A stretch of 16,318 nucleotides of DNA, from assembly GCA_947628575.1 (NCBI GenBank), contig CANRAK010000026.1, positions 1 to 16,318 of the forward strand, in the 5' to 3' direction. Origin of the DNA: an uncultured Clostridia bacterium (GTDB lineage: Bacteria > Bacillota > Clostridia > TANB77 > CAG-465). Positions 6,696 to 14,260 of this stretch are shown here, piece by piece. Position 1 is the stretch's first letter. Each line of letters begins with the position of its first letter. The position numbers and the translations under genes are program-made. The notes below the pieces were generated by a model, which was given only the letters and a program-made list of their open reading frames with translations, was not told the origin of the DNA and did not search any database.

Positions 6696-7265
6696 ATGCA
6701 AAATTATATTATACAAAAAGGTAATATAAATATACTGCTTTCAGCACCACATTGTGTAAATCATTTAAGAGAAGGTAGAATTAAATCTAGAGAGATAAAT
6801 ACAGATACGTTATTAAAAGAAATATATAAAGTAAAAAAGGTTAATATAATATATAAAACTGAGTCGTTAAATGAAGATGCAAATTATGATGAAAAATCTG
6901 TATATAAAGAGGCTTGTGAAAAATTTGTAAAAGAGAATAATATTAAATTTTTCATAGACATACATGGCATGAGTTACAAGCGTAAAGAAGATATATGTAT
7001 AGGTACAGGACGTGGTAGAAATATATATAATAAAACAGATATTGTAGATAATATAGAAAATAAGTTTAAGGATTTTGGGTATGAATATGTTACTATAGAT
7101 AATCCTTTTAGTGCGGTAAATAGAAATTGCGTTAGCTCATATATAAGTAGAAAATGTGGTATACCTGCTGTACAAATAGAAATTAATACTAGATATAGAA
7201 TAGAAGAAAAGGAAATTGAAAGATTAGTACACTGTATGTGTGAAATAATAGATATATTAAATTAA
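6696..7265 (+). CDS. N-formylglutamate amidohydrolase-like zinc hydrolase, short form
   Basis: The 189-residue protein matches the N-formylglutamate amidohydrolase (FGase, zinc-carboxypeptidase-like) family by its motifs in order. These are LLSAPH (H19) followed by NHLREG, then FIDIHGMS (D88, H90), and AVQIEINTRYR (Q160, E162, N164, R166). These supply the expected metal ligands and acidic residue. Family members are usually about 240-290 residues, so this is a compact version with a shortened C-terminal half, although all the recognisable motifs remain. The start follows the GNAT stop with no gap, with AAAGGAAG inside that gene serving as ribosome site. No other histidine-degradation gene is present, so hydrolysis of N-formylglutamate is not implied; another N-acyl amino acid or peptide amide is as likely. 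There is no terminator before the pheS promoter. Confidence 0.75.
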   Translation: MQNYIIQKGNINILLSAPHCVNHLREGRIKSREINTDTLLKEIYKVKKVNIIYKTESLNEDANYDEKSVYKEACEKFVKENNIKFFIDIHGMSYKRKEDICIGTGRGRNIYNKTDIVDNIENKFKDFGYEYVTIDNPFSAVNRNCVSSYISRKCGIPAVQIEINTRYRIEEKEIERLVHCMCEIIDILN

Positions 7266-7268
7266 TGT

Positions 7269-7297
7269 TTGACAAATTAATTATGTTATGTTATAAT
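7269..7297 (+). promoter_or_regulatory. Consensus sigma-A promoter of the pheST operon
   Basis: TTGACA (7269-7274), spacer of exactly 17 bases, TATAAT (7292-7297), with TG at the extended -10 position (7289-7290). This is a full consensus match. The -35 begins four bases after the upstream stop codon. Transcription should begin near 7304, just before the T-box leader. Confidence 0.92.
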
Positions 7298-7303
7298 TCA
7301 AAA

Positions 7304-7573
7304 AGTAGAAATGAAAGCCTATGATAAAGCAAAGTAGGTATTAGGTAATATATTTTAGAGAATGTAAGTCACCGGCTGTAAGCTTACTAATATACTAATA
7401 CTGAAATTTCACTTTGGAGGTCTTATTCTTAAAGGAAACGAGTAGGAATAAGCGGGTAAGCCCGTAATAGCAGTGTTGAGTGCATTCGAAAATAAGTTTT
7501 GAATGAATTTAGGTGGTAACGCGGAATTTAAGTCATTTCGTCCTATGTATCTTAGGATGAAATGACTTTTTTT
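7304..7573 (+). ncRNA. T-box riboswitch, tRNA-Phe responsive (UUC specifier)
   Basis: A complete transcriptional T-box leader senses uncharged tRNA-Phe. Stem I can be drawn: AAGCCT (7315-7320) with AGG-CTT (7418-7424, one bulged T); CAAAGT (7330-7335) with ACTTTG (7411-7416); GTATTAG (7338-7344) with CTAATAC (7395-7401). The AGAGA motif is at 7357-7361. The specifier loop ends in TTC at 7408-7410 followed by A, matching Phe; the shifted reading TTT is also Phe. Stem II-like and stem III hairpins follow (CGGG/CCCG at 7453-7464; 7483-7505). The T-box AGGTGGTAACGCGG is at 7511-7524. Its TGGT pairs with an ACCA tRNA end, consistent with discriminator A of tRNA-Phe. Antiterminator pairs AGG 7511/CCT 7542 and ACG 7519/CGT 7539 exclude the terminator. 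Confidence 0.96.
7530..7573 (+). terminator. T-box intrinsic terminator (attenuator)
   Basis: AAGTCATTTCGTCCTA (7530-7545) pairs with 7553-7568 over 16 bp (one G-U) with a 7-base loop, then a T run to 7573. The 5' arm also holds the CGTCCT needed by the antiterminator, so the two folds compete. Confidence 0.95.
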
Positions 7574-7592
7574 GTTAAGGAGGAGTTTTTTA

Positions 7593-8621
7593 ATGGAAGA
7601 AAAAATAACATTATTAAAAGAAAAAGTAGTAGCTAAAATGAAAGAAGTAAGAACTACTGCAGATGTTGAAAATATTCGTGTAGAATATTTAGGTAAAAAA
7701 GGTGAAGTAATTGAAATACTTAAAAATTTAAAAAATGTAGAAGCTTCTAAAAGAAAAGAAGTTGGTGAAAAGGCTAATATCTTAAGAGTAGAAATAGTGA
7801 AAATGATTGAAGATAAAAAGCTAGAGCTAAAAGAAAAAGAGTATGAAGAACAAATAAATAACTCTGAGAAAATAGATATTACTGTACCAGTTCAAGATAA
7901 AATAGGCTCTTTACATCCTATTACTATAGTTCAAAAAGAGCTTGAGGATATATTTACTGGTATGGGCTTTACAGTAGAAGATGGTAATGAAGTTGAAACA
8001 GAGTATAATAACTTTGAGGCAGTAAATGTACCTAAATATCATCCAGCTAGAGATATGCAGGATACATTCTGGCTAGAAAATGGTGAGTTATTAAAAACTC
8101 AAACATCAGCTGCACAAAATAAGATAATGTTAAAATATGGTGCACCTCTTAAAGCAATATTTCCAGGAAGATGCTTTAGAAATGAAGCATTAGATGCATC
8201 ACATGAAAACACATTCTTCCAAATGGAAGGTATGATGATAGATAAAAATGTATCAATATCTAACCTTATATATTTTATGAAAACATTACTTTCTGAAATA
8301 TTTAAAAAAGATATAGAAGTAAGACTTAGACCTGGATATTTTCCATTTGTAGAACCAGGATTTGAACTAGATATAAAATGTCCATACTGTGATGGAAAAG
8401 GTTGTAAAGTATGTAAAAATGGTAGCTGGATTGAGCTATGTCCATGTGGTATGATACATCCTAATGTTTTAAAAATGGGTGGAATTGACCCTGAAGAATA
8501 TTCAGGATTTGCTTTTGGACTTGGACTTAGTCGTCTTGCAATGATGAAATATAACATTAATGATTTACGTGCTTTAAATTCTTGTGATGTGAGAATATTA
8601 AAACAAATGAATATAAAATAG
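7593..8621 (+). CDS. pheS: Phenylalanyl-tRNA synthetase alpha subunit
   Basis: PheS is the catalytic subunit of the (alpha-beta)2 class II enzyme that charges tRNA-Phe. The product is 342 residues from ATG 7593, which has AAGGAGGAG seven bases upstream; an in-frame TTG at 7572 lies in the attenuator T run and is rejected. The N-terminal coiled-coil tRNA-binding arm (about residues 1-85) is followed by the catalytic core. Motif 1 lies around HPITIVQKELEDIF; TQTSAAQ (170-176) and motif 2 (FPGRCFRNEALDASHENTFF, 190-209) are intact. EPGFELDI precedes a cysteine-rich hairpin with C263, C266, C271 and C274, seen in other Firmicute PheS, plus extra C283 and C285. Motif 3 reads GFAFGLGLSRLAMMKY: the catalytic Arg (R314) is kept, but Ser313 stands where Glu is usual. 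It is controlled by the T-box leader and followed 12 bases later by pheT. Confidence 0.97.
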   Translation: MEEKITLLKEKVVAKMKEVRTTADVENIRVEYLGKKGEVIEILKNLKNVEASKRKEVGEKANILRVEIVKMIEDKKLELKEKEYEEQINNSEKIDITVPVQDKIGSLHPITIVQKELEDIFTGMGFTVEDGNEVETEYNNFEAVNVPKYHPARDMQDTFWLENGELLKTQTSAAQNKIMLKYGAPLKAIFPGRCFRNEALDASHENTFFQMEGMMIDKNVSISNLIYFMKTLLSEIFKKDIEVRLRPGYFPFVEPGFELDIKCPYCDGKGCKVCKNGSWIELCPCGMIHPNVLKMGGIDPEEYSGFAFGLGLSRLAMMKYNINDLRALNSCDVRILKQMNIK

Positions 8622-8633
8622 GGGGATGTTAAA

Positions 8634-11027
8634 ATGTATATATCAATAAATTGGATAAAAGATTTTGTTGACTTAGATGGAATAGACGTAGAAAAACTAA
8701 TATATAAATTTACAATGTCAACAGCTGAAGTTGAAGGAATTACAAAATATGGGCAAAATATAAATGGAGTTATTGTAGCTCAAATCTTAAGTGTTGATGA
8801 AGTTGAAAACTCAAAGAAATTACATAAGCTAATGGTAGATACAGGTAAAGAAAAGCTACAAGTAATTTGTGGAGCACCAAATGTTAAAGTTGGAGCTAAA
8901 GTAGCATTTGCCCAAGTAGGTAGTACAGTAGATGGTCAAAAAATAGGGCAAGCAACTCTTGCAGGACAAGTAAGTAATGGTATGTGTTTATCTGAAAAAG
9001 AACTTGGCGTAAGTGATGACCACTCAGGAATAATTATATTAGATGATGACGCTAAGCTTGGTGAAGATATAAAAAATATTATACCAGTAGATGATGTAAT
9101 TTATGAAGTAGATAATAAGTCTCTTACTAACAGACCAGATTTATGGGGACATTATGGTATAGCAAGAGAAATTGCTACTATTACAGGAAGAAAATTAAAA
9201 CCATTAGATATAGAAGATTTAAAAATGTATAATGAGCTAGAAAAATTATCTATTGGAGTAGAAGTAGATGATGATAATAATCCACTTTGCTTAAGATATA
9301 GCGCTATGAGAGTAGAAAATGTTACTAAAAAGCAAGCTTCTTGGAAAATGAGAGTAAGACTATATTACTGTGGAATGAGAAGTATTAATTTACTTGCAGA
9401 TATGACAAACTATATAATGCTAGAACTTGGACAACCAATGCATGCTTTTGATGAAAAAATAGTAAATAGCGTTAACGTTAGAACTCTAAAAGAAGATAGT
9501 AAATTTACTACATTAGACGGACAAGAAAGAAATCTAGATAAAGGTACACTTATGATATGTCATGAAGACGAGCCTGTAGCTATTGCAGGTGTTATGGGTG
9601 GTCTTGATAGTGAGATTACAGATAGTACAACATCATTATTCTTAGAGTCAGCTAATTTTGATGCTGTTGCAATACGTAAAACTGCAAGCAAACTAGATTT
9701 AAGAACTGATGCTGCAGCTCGTTATGAGAAGACATTAGACCCTGAACTTACAGAGCTTGCAATTGCAAGATTTATTAAAGTACTAAGAGAAGAAGATAGT
9801 GGAATAAAAGTAACATCAGCATTTTCAGATGTATATATTAGTAAGTATCCACATATTACAATACATATAGATAAAGATTATATAGATAGAAGTATTGGTA
9901 AAGAGCTTTCAATGGATGAGATAACTACTACTTTAACTAATCTTGAGTATGATATTAAAGTTGATGGAAAAAATATAACAATTGAAGTACCTACATTTAG
10001 AGCAACTAAAGATGTAAGTCAAAAGGCAGATATTATAGAAGAAATAGCAAGAATACATGGTTATGATAATATAGAGCCAAAAACTAATTTATGGAAAATT
10101 TCTCCTGTTCCAAAAGATCCTGTAAGAGAATTAGAATATGCTTCTAAAGAGTTACTTGCTACTAAATATGGTATGTCTGAAATTCATAGCTATGTTTGGT
10201 ACAATACAGAACTTAACCAGGAACTTGGAATAAAAGTAAGAGATAATCTAAAAATAACTAATGGTATTGTTAAATTAGATAATACATTAAGAAGAGAAAT
10301 GGCACCAACTATGCTATATGCAATAAACAAAAACTTAAAGTATATGCCAGAGTGTAAAGTGTTTGAAGTGGCTAGAACTTTTGATTATGAGTTTGATGGA
10401 AAAGATGCAAAAGAATATAAAGTGTTAGGAATAGGTATGGCATCAACAAAGCAATCTGAAAAAGAACTTGTATATGAAGCAAAATCTGCTGTTGATAGTA
10501 TAATAAAAATAAATAAAAATATGGATGTAAGATATGAAAATATAGAAAAAGTAGAAAATAACTGGATGCATCCTGTAAATAGCTTTAGCATTATTGTAAA
10601 TAATACAAATCTAGGATATATTTCAATAGTACATCCAAAGATAAAAGACGCTATTAATTCAAAATCTGCTATAGTTGTAGTTGAGCTTAGAATAGATCTA
10701 TTAGGTGAAATGGCTAAGACTGACATTAGTTATAAAGAAATATCTAAATATCAAAATGTTACTTTTGACTTATCTTTAATAGTTAGTAAAGATACAAAAT
10801 ACAGTGAGATTGAAGATGTTATAAAATCTGCTAATATGGAATATCTAATAAGTTATAATTTAATAGATATATATGAAAATGCAGAAAAATTAAAAGATAA
10901 AAAGACAGTAACAATTAGATTTACTATAGGCTCTTATACAAATACACTAACTAAAGAGCAAATAGATGGTCAAAGAGAAAAAGTATTAGCTGCACTAAAA
11001 GCTAATAACATGAATATAAATGAGTAA
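8634..11027 (+). CDS. pheT: Phenylalanyl-tRNA synthetase beta subunit
   Basis: PheT is the beta subunit, which binds tRNA and edits mischarged Tyr-tRNA-Phe. At 797 residues it has the usual full length. Domains in order: a short opening (YISINWIKDFVDLDGID); the EMAP/tRNA-binding fold at about 40-150 (VVAQILSVDE, LQVICGAPNVKVG, GMCLSEKELG); the B3/B4 editing domain at about 205-380 (LLADMTNYIMLELGQPMHAF, IAGVMGGLDSEI); the B5 domain at about 400-475 (VPTFRATKDVSQKADIIEEI, ARIHGYDNI). The catalytic-like core follows (LRREMAPTMLYAI), then the C-terminal ferredoxin-fold anticodon-binding domain at about 705-797 (FDLSLIVSKDTKYSEIEDVI, LTKEQIDGQREKVLAAL). AGGGGGAT lies seven bases before the ATG. 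It is the second gene of the T-box operon and ends in a hairpin shared with a convergent gene. Confidence 0.97.
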   Translation: MYISINWIKDFVDLDGIDVEKLIYKFTMSTAEVEGITKYGQNINGVIVAQILSVDEVENSKKLHKLMVDTGKEKLQVICGAPNVKVGAKVAFAQVGSTVDGQKIGQATLAGQVSNGMCLSEKELGVSDDHSGIIILDDDAKLGEDIKNIIPVDDVIYEVDNKSLTNRPDLWGHYGIAREIATITGRKLKPLDIEDLKMYNELEKLSIGVEVDDDNNPLCLRYSAMRVENVTKKQASWKMRVRLYYCGMRSINLLADMTNYIMLELGQPMHAFDEKIVNSVNVRTLKEDSKFTTLDGQERNLDKGTLMICHEDEPVAIAGVMGGLDSEITDSTTSLFLESANFDAVAIRKTASKLDLRTDAAARYEKTLDPELTELAIARFIKVLREEDSGIKVTSAFSDVYISKYPHITIHIDKDYIDRSIGKELSMDEITTTLTNLEYDIKVDGKNITIEVPTFRATKDVSQKADIIEEIARIHGYDNIEPKTNLWKISPVPKDPVRELEYASKELLATKYGMSEIHSYVWYNTELNQELGIKVRDNLKITNGIVKLDNTLRREMAPTMLYAINKNLKYMPECKVFEVARTFDYEFDGKDAKEYKVLGIGMASTKQSEKELVYEAKSAVDSIIKINKNMDVRYENIEKVENNWMHPVNSFSIIVNNTNLGYISIVHPKIKDAINSKSAIVVVELRIDLLGEMAKTDISYKEISKYQNVTFDLSLIVSKDTKYSEIEDVIKSANMEYLISYNLIDIYENAEKLKDKKTVTIRFTIGSYTNTLTKEQIDGQREKVLAALKANNMNINE

Positions 11028-11055
11028 TAAAAGAGGGGATAACCCTCTTTTATTA
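11025..11055. terminator. Bidirectional terminator between pheT and the convergent carboxypeptidase gene
   Basis: TAATAAAAGAGGG (11025-11037) pairs perfectly with CCCTCTTTTATTA (11043-11055) around a GATAA loop. The outermost three bases of each arm are the stop codons of pheT (plus strand) and of the D,D-carboxypeptidase gene (minus strand). The A and T tracts inside the stem give both transcripts a U-rich end. Confidence 0.88.
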
Positions 11056-12177
11056 TATGAGTTCTAATTTTAAAAACATATTTTTAATACTAGATATAAA
11101 GTAATCTTTTGGTGTCTTTTTTAATATATCATATTCTAGAAAAATATCTTTAGAGTATAGAACATCGTCATCTAATAGTACCTCATAAGTACCTAGATAT
11201 GTACCTGCAGGCATAGGTGCTTCAATTTTATCTATAAAATTTTGTCTAACATAAATTTTAGAATATTCTTCTTCTGTTAGAGCTTCTTTTTTACTATCTG
11301 AAGAACAGTATATTAATCTATCTTTGTTACCTTTAATAATAGGGATATTTAAATATATATTTAAAAAATTAGAGATATCATATAGCTTATATTTACTAAA
11401 AGTATCTTCTAGTAATGCTTTTGCATCATTAAATCTAATTTGTGACGTTTCACTTCCAAGAACTACAGCTATTAATTTAAAATCATTATCTGTAGCTGAG
11501 GCGATTAAGCAACGATTAGCACCATTTGTAAAACCCGTTTTTACACCATCAGCTTTATCATAAGTTCTAAGTAGAGCATTAGTATTTCTAAGTGTTTTGT
11601 TAAAAGAGCCAAAATCTACTTCTTTTTCATTAGTTCCTACTACTTCTTTAATTTTATCATAGGATAGAGCATATTTTGTAATTAAAGCTAAAGAGTACGC
11701 ACTAGTATAATGGTTATCTCTATCAAGACCATGTGGATTTTCAAAATTTGTATCTTCTAAACCCAGTTCTTTTGCCTTTTTATTCATAAGACTTGCAAAA
11801 TTTTCTACACTGCCACCTATATGATAAGCAATAGCAAGTGCGGCATCATTTCCAGATGGAAGTAGCATTGCGTAAAGTAAATTTTCAGCAGTCACTTTTT
11901 CACCAGGTCTTATACCAGCTTCAGAGCCACCTATATAGCAAGCTTCTTTTGCAATTTCTATTTCTTCATCCATTTTACAATTTTCTACTAAAAGTATAGC
12001 TGTCATCATTTTAGTTAAAGAAGCCATTTTTCTTTTTTCTTTACAATTTTTATCATATAAAATTCTACCAGTATCATAAGATATAACTACTGCACTAGGA
12101 GAAGATATATCTATTGCATATACATAATGTGATATAAAATAAAAAAAGATTAGCATTATAATTATTTTTTTATTCAT
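11053..12177 (-). CDS. D-alanyl-D-alanine carboxypeptidase (PBP5/DacF-like, S11)
   Basis: This enzyme removes the terminal D-Ala from peptidoglycan stem peptides outside the membrane. The 374-residue product has a signal peptide (residues 1-21, basic start, hydrophobic core, ending VYA). The three penicillin-binding motifs are in order: S53-L-T-K56 (MASLTKMM), S108-G-N110 (LLPSGNDAA), and K213-T-G215 (DGVKTGFTNGA). A C-terminal PBP5-type beta domain follows (about 285-350), then a terminal amphipathic helix (FISSIKNMFLKLELI) that would hold the enzyme to the membrane. GAGG lies ten bases before the ATG. Firmicutes often carry several paralogues (dacA, dacB, dacF; the last two sporulation-linked), and I cannot say which this is. 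It runs against pheT and divergently from the unknown membrane protein at 12302. No convincing promoter was seen upstream on this strand. Confidence 0.95.
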   Translation of the reverse strand: MNKKIIIMLIFFYFISHYVYAIDISSPSAVVISYDTGRILYDKNCKEKRKMASLTKMMTAILLVENCKMDEEIEIAKEACYIGGSEAGIRPGEKVTAENLLYAMLLPSGNDAALAIAYHIGGSVENFASLMNKKAKELGLEDTNFENPHGLDRDNHYTSAYSLALITKYALSYDKIKEVVGTNEKEVDFGSFNKTLRNTNALLRTYDKADGVKTGFTNGANRCLIASATDNDFKLIAVVLGSETSQIRFNDAKALLEDTFSKYKLYDISNFLNIYLNIPIIKGNKDRLIYCSSDSKKEALTEEEYSKIYVRQNFIDKIEAPMPAGTYLGTYEVLLDDDVLYSKDIFLEYDILKKTPKDYFISSIKNMFLKLELI

Positions 12178-12301
12178 ATATAAAGTACCTCATAACAATA
12201 TATTATTTTAAAGAGGAAAATATGTAATATTTTTCATTAAATTGTTTACACTAATTGCTATATTTTTTTATTTACTATATAATTTTATTAGGTGATAGTC
12301 T
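12178..12301. promoter_or_regulatory. Divergent intergenic region with promoter for the rightward membrane-protein gene
   Basis: For the rightward gene, TTGCTA (12255-12260) and TATAAT (12278-12283) are 17 bases apart, followed by AGGTGA (12290-12295), six bases before the TTG start. For the leftward gene only its ribosome site is clear. A small inverted repeat, AAAATAT (12217-12223) with ATATTTT (12227-12233), lies between the two; its role, if any, is unknown. Confidence 0.5.
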
Positions 12302-13321
12302 TTGAAAACTAAGAACAATATATTAAAAGTATATATAGAGGCTGTAGTATATTGTATATTATTAGTTATAGGTATTTACTTGTGCTTATCTAATAATATA
12401 TATATAAAAATGATACCAATTGCTTTTGTTATTGGTGTTTTTGGACAAGTCTTTTTTGGAAAAAGATTAATGACAAGCTTTTTTTCTTTTATGCTTGCAA
12501 TAGTATTATCTCAAGTAAAGACACCAGCAAGTATAGTAGCTAATTTAGTACAATCGGTTATTATTGTAATATCTGTACTTTTTGGAGAAGCTTTTGGATG
12601 GGAAATTAAAAAGATAATACACATCTTTAAGAAAAAGAAGAATAAAAAAGGAGAAAAGCCTAAATATATAATGCTAAGTGTATTAACATTTACTTTAGCA
12701 ATGATTTTTAGTGCTATTTTTAACGGAAATTATTTTAGTTATTATAACGCTAAAAATAAACTACGTAGTTATTTTAAAGAGGAATATTCTTCTAGCAGTA
12801 GATTTCAAATAGTAAATTGTCATTATTCATTTACACCTGAAATTAAGTATACATTTTATACACAAGATATAATGAACAACTATACAAGTGGAAAATTTGG
12901 TGTATATTTAAAAAACGGACTAGTTCAAGATGAGTATAGGAAGCAAATACTAGATAAAACTTCACAAGAATTAATTAATGATATAAATAGTGTTATACAT
13001 GAACAAGATATTAATATAAATGCTTTTTATGATGATACAGACACTCTAATTATTAGTTTTTCAAAGTCAGTAGAAGATATAGATAAATCACAAATAGAGA
13101 TATATGCAAAACAAGTAGAAGAATGTATTAATAATATATCTAATATAAAGAACTTTGAGTTAATAGAGCAAATTCAAATTGTGTTAAATTCAACAAATAA
13201 TAAGAAAGATAATTTAGCATCATACATATATATGGACGGATATAAACAAATGATTGAAGAAAATAAAGAAAAGCCTTATGAATATATTATGAGAGCATTA
13301 AATATTGAGTATTTTAATTAA
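12302..13321 (+). CDS. Unrecognised membrane protein with large extracytoplasmic domain
   Basis: I do not recognise this 339-residue protein. It has four hydrophobic segments in the first 100 residues (about 11-29, 34-52, 57-71, 78-98). A highly basic cytoplasmic loop follows (about 102-121, including HIFKKKKNKKGEKPK), then a fifth span at 123-141 and a hydrophilic domain of about 195 residues. With five spans and the basic loop inside, that domain lies outside the membrane. The domain is rich in Asn, Ile and Lys and looks alpha/beta, without a visible catalytic motif. The start is TTG at 12302 with AGGTGA six bases upstream; no better in-frame start is near. Its stop overlaps the next frame as TAATG, and the metalloprotease follows within 11 bases, so the two are one coupled unit. 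A role as membrane partner, substrate or regulator of that protease is plausible but inferred only from position. Confidence 0.75.
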   Translation: MKTKNNILKVYIEAVVYCILLVIGIYLCLSNNIYIKMIPIAFVIGVFGQVFFGKRLMTSFFSFMLAIVLSQVKTPASIVANLVQSVIIVISVLFGEAFGWEIKKIIHIFKKKKNKKGEKPKYIMLSVLTFTLAMIFSAIFNGNYFSYYNAKNKLRSYFKEEYSSSSRFQIVNCHYSFTPEIKYTFYTQDIMNNYTSGKFGVYLKNGLVQDEYRKQILDKTSQELINDINSVIHEQDININAFYDDTDTLIISFSKSVEDIDKSQIEIYAKQVEECINNISNIKNFELIEQIQIVLNSTNNKKDNLASYIYMDGYKQMIEENKEKPYEYIMRALNIEYFN

Positions 13322-13322
13322 T

Positions 13323-13335
13323 GGAGGAAAGAATG
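13323..13335 (+). promoter_or_regulatory. Ribosome site selecting ATG 13333 for the metalloprotease
   Basis: GGAGG at 13323-13327 lies five bases before ATG 13333. The earlier ATG at 13321 overlaps this site and has only a weak TTGAG before it, so 13333 is the likely start, four codons later. Confidence 0.7.
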
Positions 13336-14193
13336 CAAAAAGAAAATATAGGTAGAAGGAAGCTTTCTGTATTTACGTACTTTTTTATTCTTTTATGCGT
13401 TATTAGTATAACAGTACTTGTTATTAGAGAGATTAATCTAAATATAGGCTTTGATGACATACTTTACCAGAAGGATGTCGATAGTAGTGTTAGACAGGAA
13501 AATAAATATTATATAAATAAGATAAAAGATGAGTATGGTATAACAGTTAGCTTTGGTGAAGAAGAAAAGAGCTTTGCTGATTCTGTAAATGCAAATATTC
13601 AGTATGATGAAAATATAGCTAATAATAATATAAAAATTATATATATTGCTTTAAAGAAATATCCTAAAGAGGTTTTTGATATATTTAAAGATTACAGGTA
13701 CAATTTACATATTGTGCTTGTATCAGAATTTAATGATAATAATATTGCACTTGCTTCAAAAAATACATTAAACCAATATAGAATATATTTAAGTAATAAT
13801 AGCAAATTTGAAAGAGCATTTCATCATGAGTTTTTCCATGTATTAGAATACTACATGGAAAATAAAACAGATTATTTATACTTTTCATGGAACTCATATA
13901 ATCCAATAGGATTTGAGTATGAAGACAATATTAAAAAATTAACAAATGAAAATGTATATAATGAATATGCTACAGAAGATGAAAATAAAAATGCATATTT
14001 TTTAACAAAATACGCAAAAGTATCCCCTAAAGAAGATAGAGCTGAGATTTTTGCTGAGCTTATGGGACTTACTAAAAAAGTGGGATATCTTAAAAATGGT
14101 ACTAAGATTAGAGAAAAAGTAAATTATTTAATGACAGAGGTACACGAATATATTTCTATACTAGATTTTTATTTCTCGTATTACCTTAACTAA
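13333..14193 (+). CDS. Membrane-anchored zinc metalloprotease (HExxH gluzincin-like)
   Basis: The predicted 286-residue protein has a basic N-terminus, one membrane helix (about residues 14-32) and an extracytoplasmic domain. That domain holds a canonical zinc motif, HEFFH (H165, E166, H169), in the helix FERAFHHEFFHVLEYYMENK. About 70 residues later comes EDRAEIFAELMG, where E238 is the probable third ligand, the gluzincin arrangement. Between them are aromatic-rich segments (YLYFSWNSYNPIGFEYED) that may shape the cleft. I cannot assign a named peptidase family; it resembles putative zinc-binding peptidases of the anthrax lethal-factor/Mx1 kind only in motif layout. It is translated straight after the membrane protein at 12302, which is probably its partner. 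Substrate is unknown; cell-wall protein or the coiled-coil protein next door are guesses. No terminator is visible after it. Confidence 0.8.
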   Translation: MQKENIGRRKLSVFTYFFILLCVISITVLVIREINLNIGFDDILYQKDVDSSVRQENKYYINKIKDEYGITVSFGEEEKSFADSVNANIQYDENIANNNIKIIYIALKKYPKEVFDIFKDYRYNLHIVLVSEFNDNNIALASKNTLNQYRIYLSNNSKFERAFHHEFFHVLEYYMENKTDYLYFSWNSYNPIGFEYEDNIKKLTNENVYNEYATEDENKNAYFLTKYAKVSPKEDRAEIFAELMGLTKKVGYLKNGTKIREKVNYLMTEVHEYISILDFYFSYYLN

Positions 14194-14205
14194 GACCAAT
14201 TTTAC

Positions 14206-14234
14206 TTTACATCAAAGGGCATCCATGATATAAT
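14206..14234 (+). promoter_or_regulatory. Sigma-A promoter for the coiled-coil protein gene
   Basis: TTTACA (14206-14211), 17-base spacer, TATAAT (14229-14234) with TG at the extended -10 position. The start codon is 26 bases downstream. Because no terminator precedes it, read-through from the metalloprotease gene is also possible. Confidence 0.8.
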
Positions 14235-14260
14235 GTTGCGTAGAAAAAGGAGTGTATAGT

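Noticed and set aside
7572..7574. TTG start for pheS
   Set aside because: It lies in the T run of the T-box terminator and upstream of the strong AAGGAGGAG; ATG 7593 fits the family N-terminus.
8099..8557. 152-codon open frame on the minus strand opposite pheS
   Set aside because: It lies fully inside a conserved synthetase gene, has no ribosome site or recognisable domain, and reflects codon use on the other strand.
10385..10726. 113-codon open frame on the minus strand opposite pheT
   Set aside because: Antisense to a conserved domain, with no start signals; a shadow frame.
12211..12227. Ribosome-site-like AAGAGG followed by ATG-TAA, resembling a start-stop leader element
   Set aside because: It lies upstream of the predicted -10 of the rightward promoter, so it would not be transcribed from it; likely chance in A+T-rich DNA.
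14252..14254. GTG start for the coiled-coil protein
   Set aside because: It is part of the AAGGAG ribosome site; GTG 14261 gives a standard signal-peptide start.
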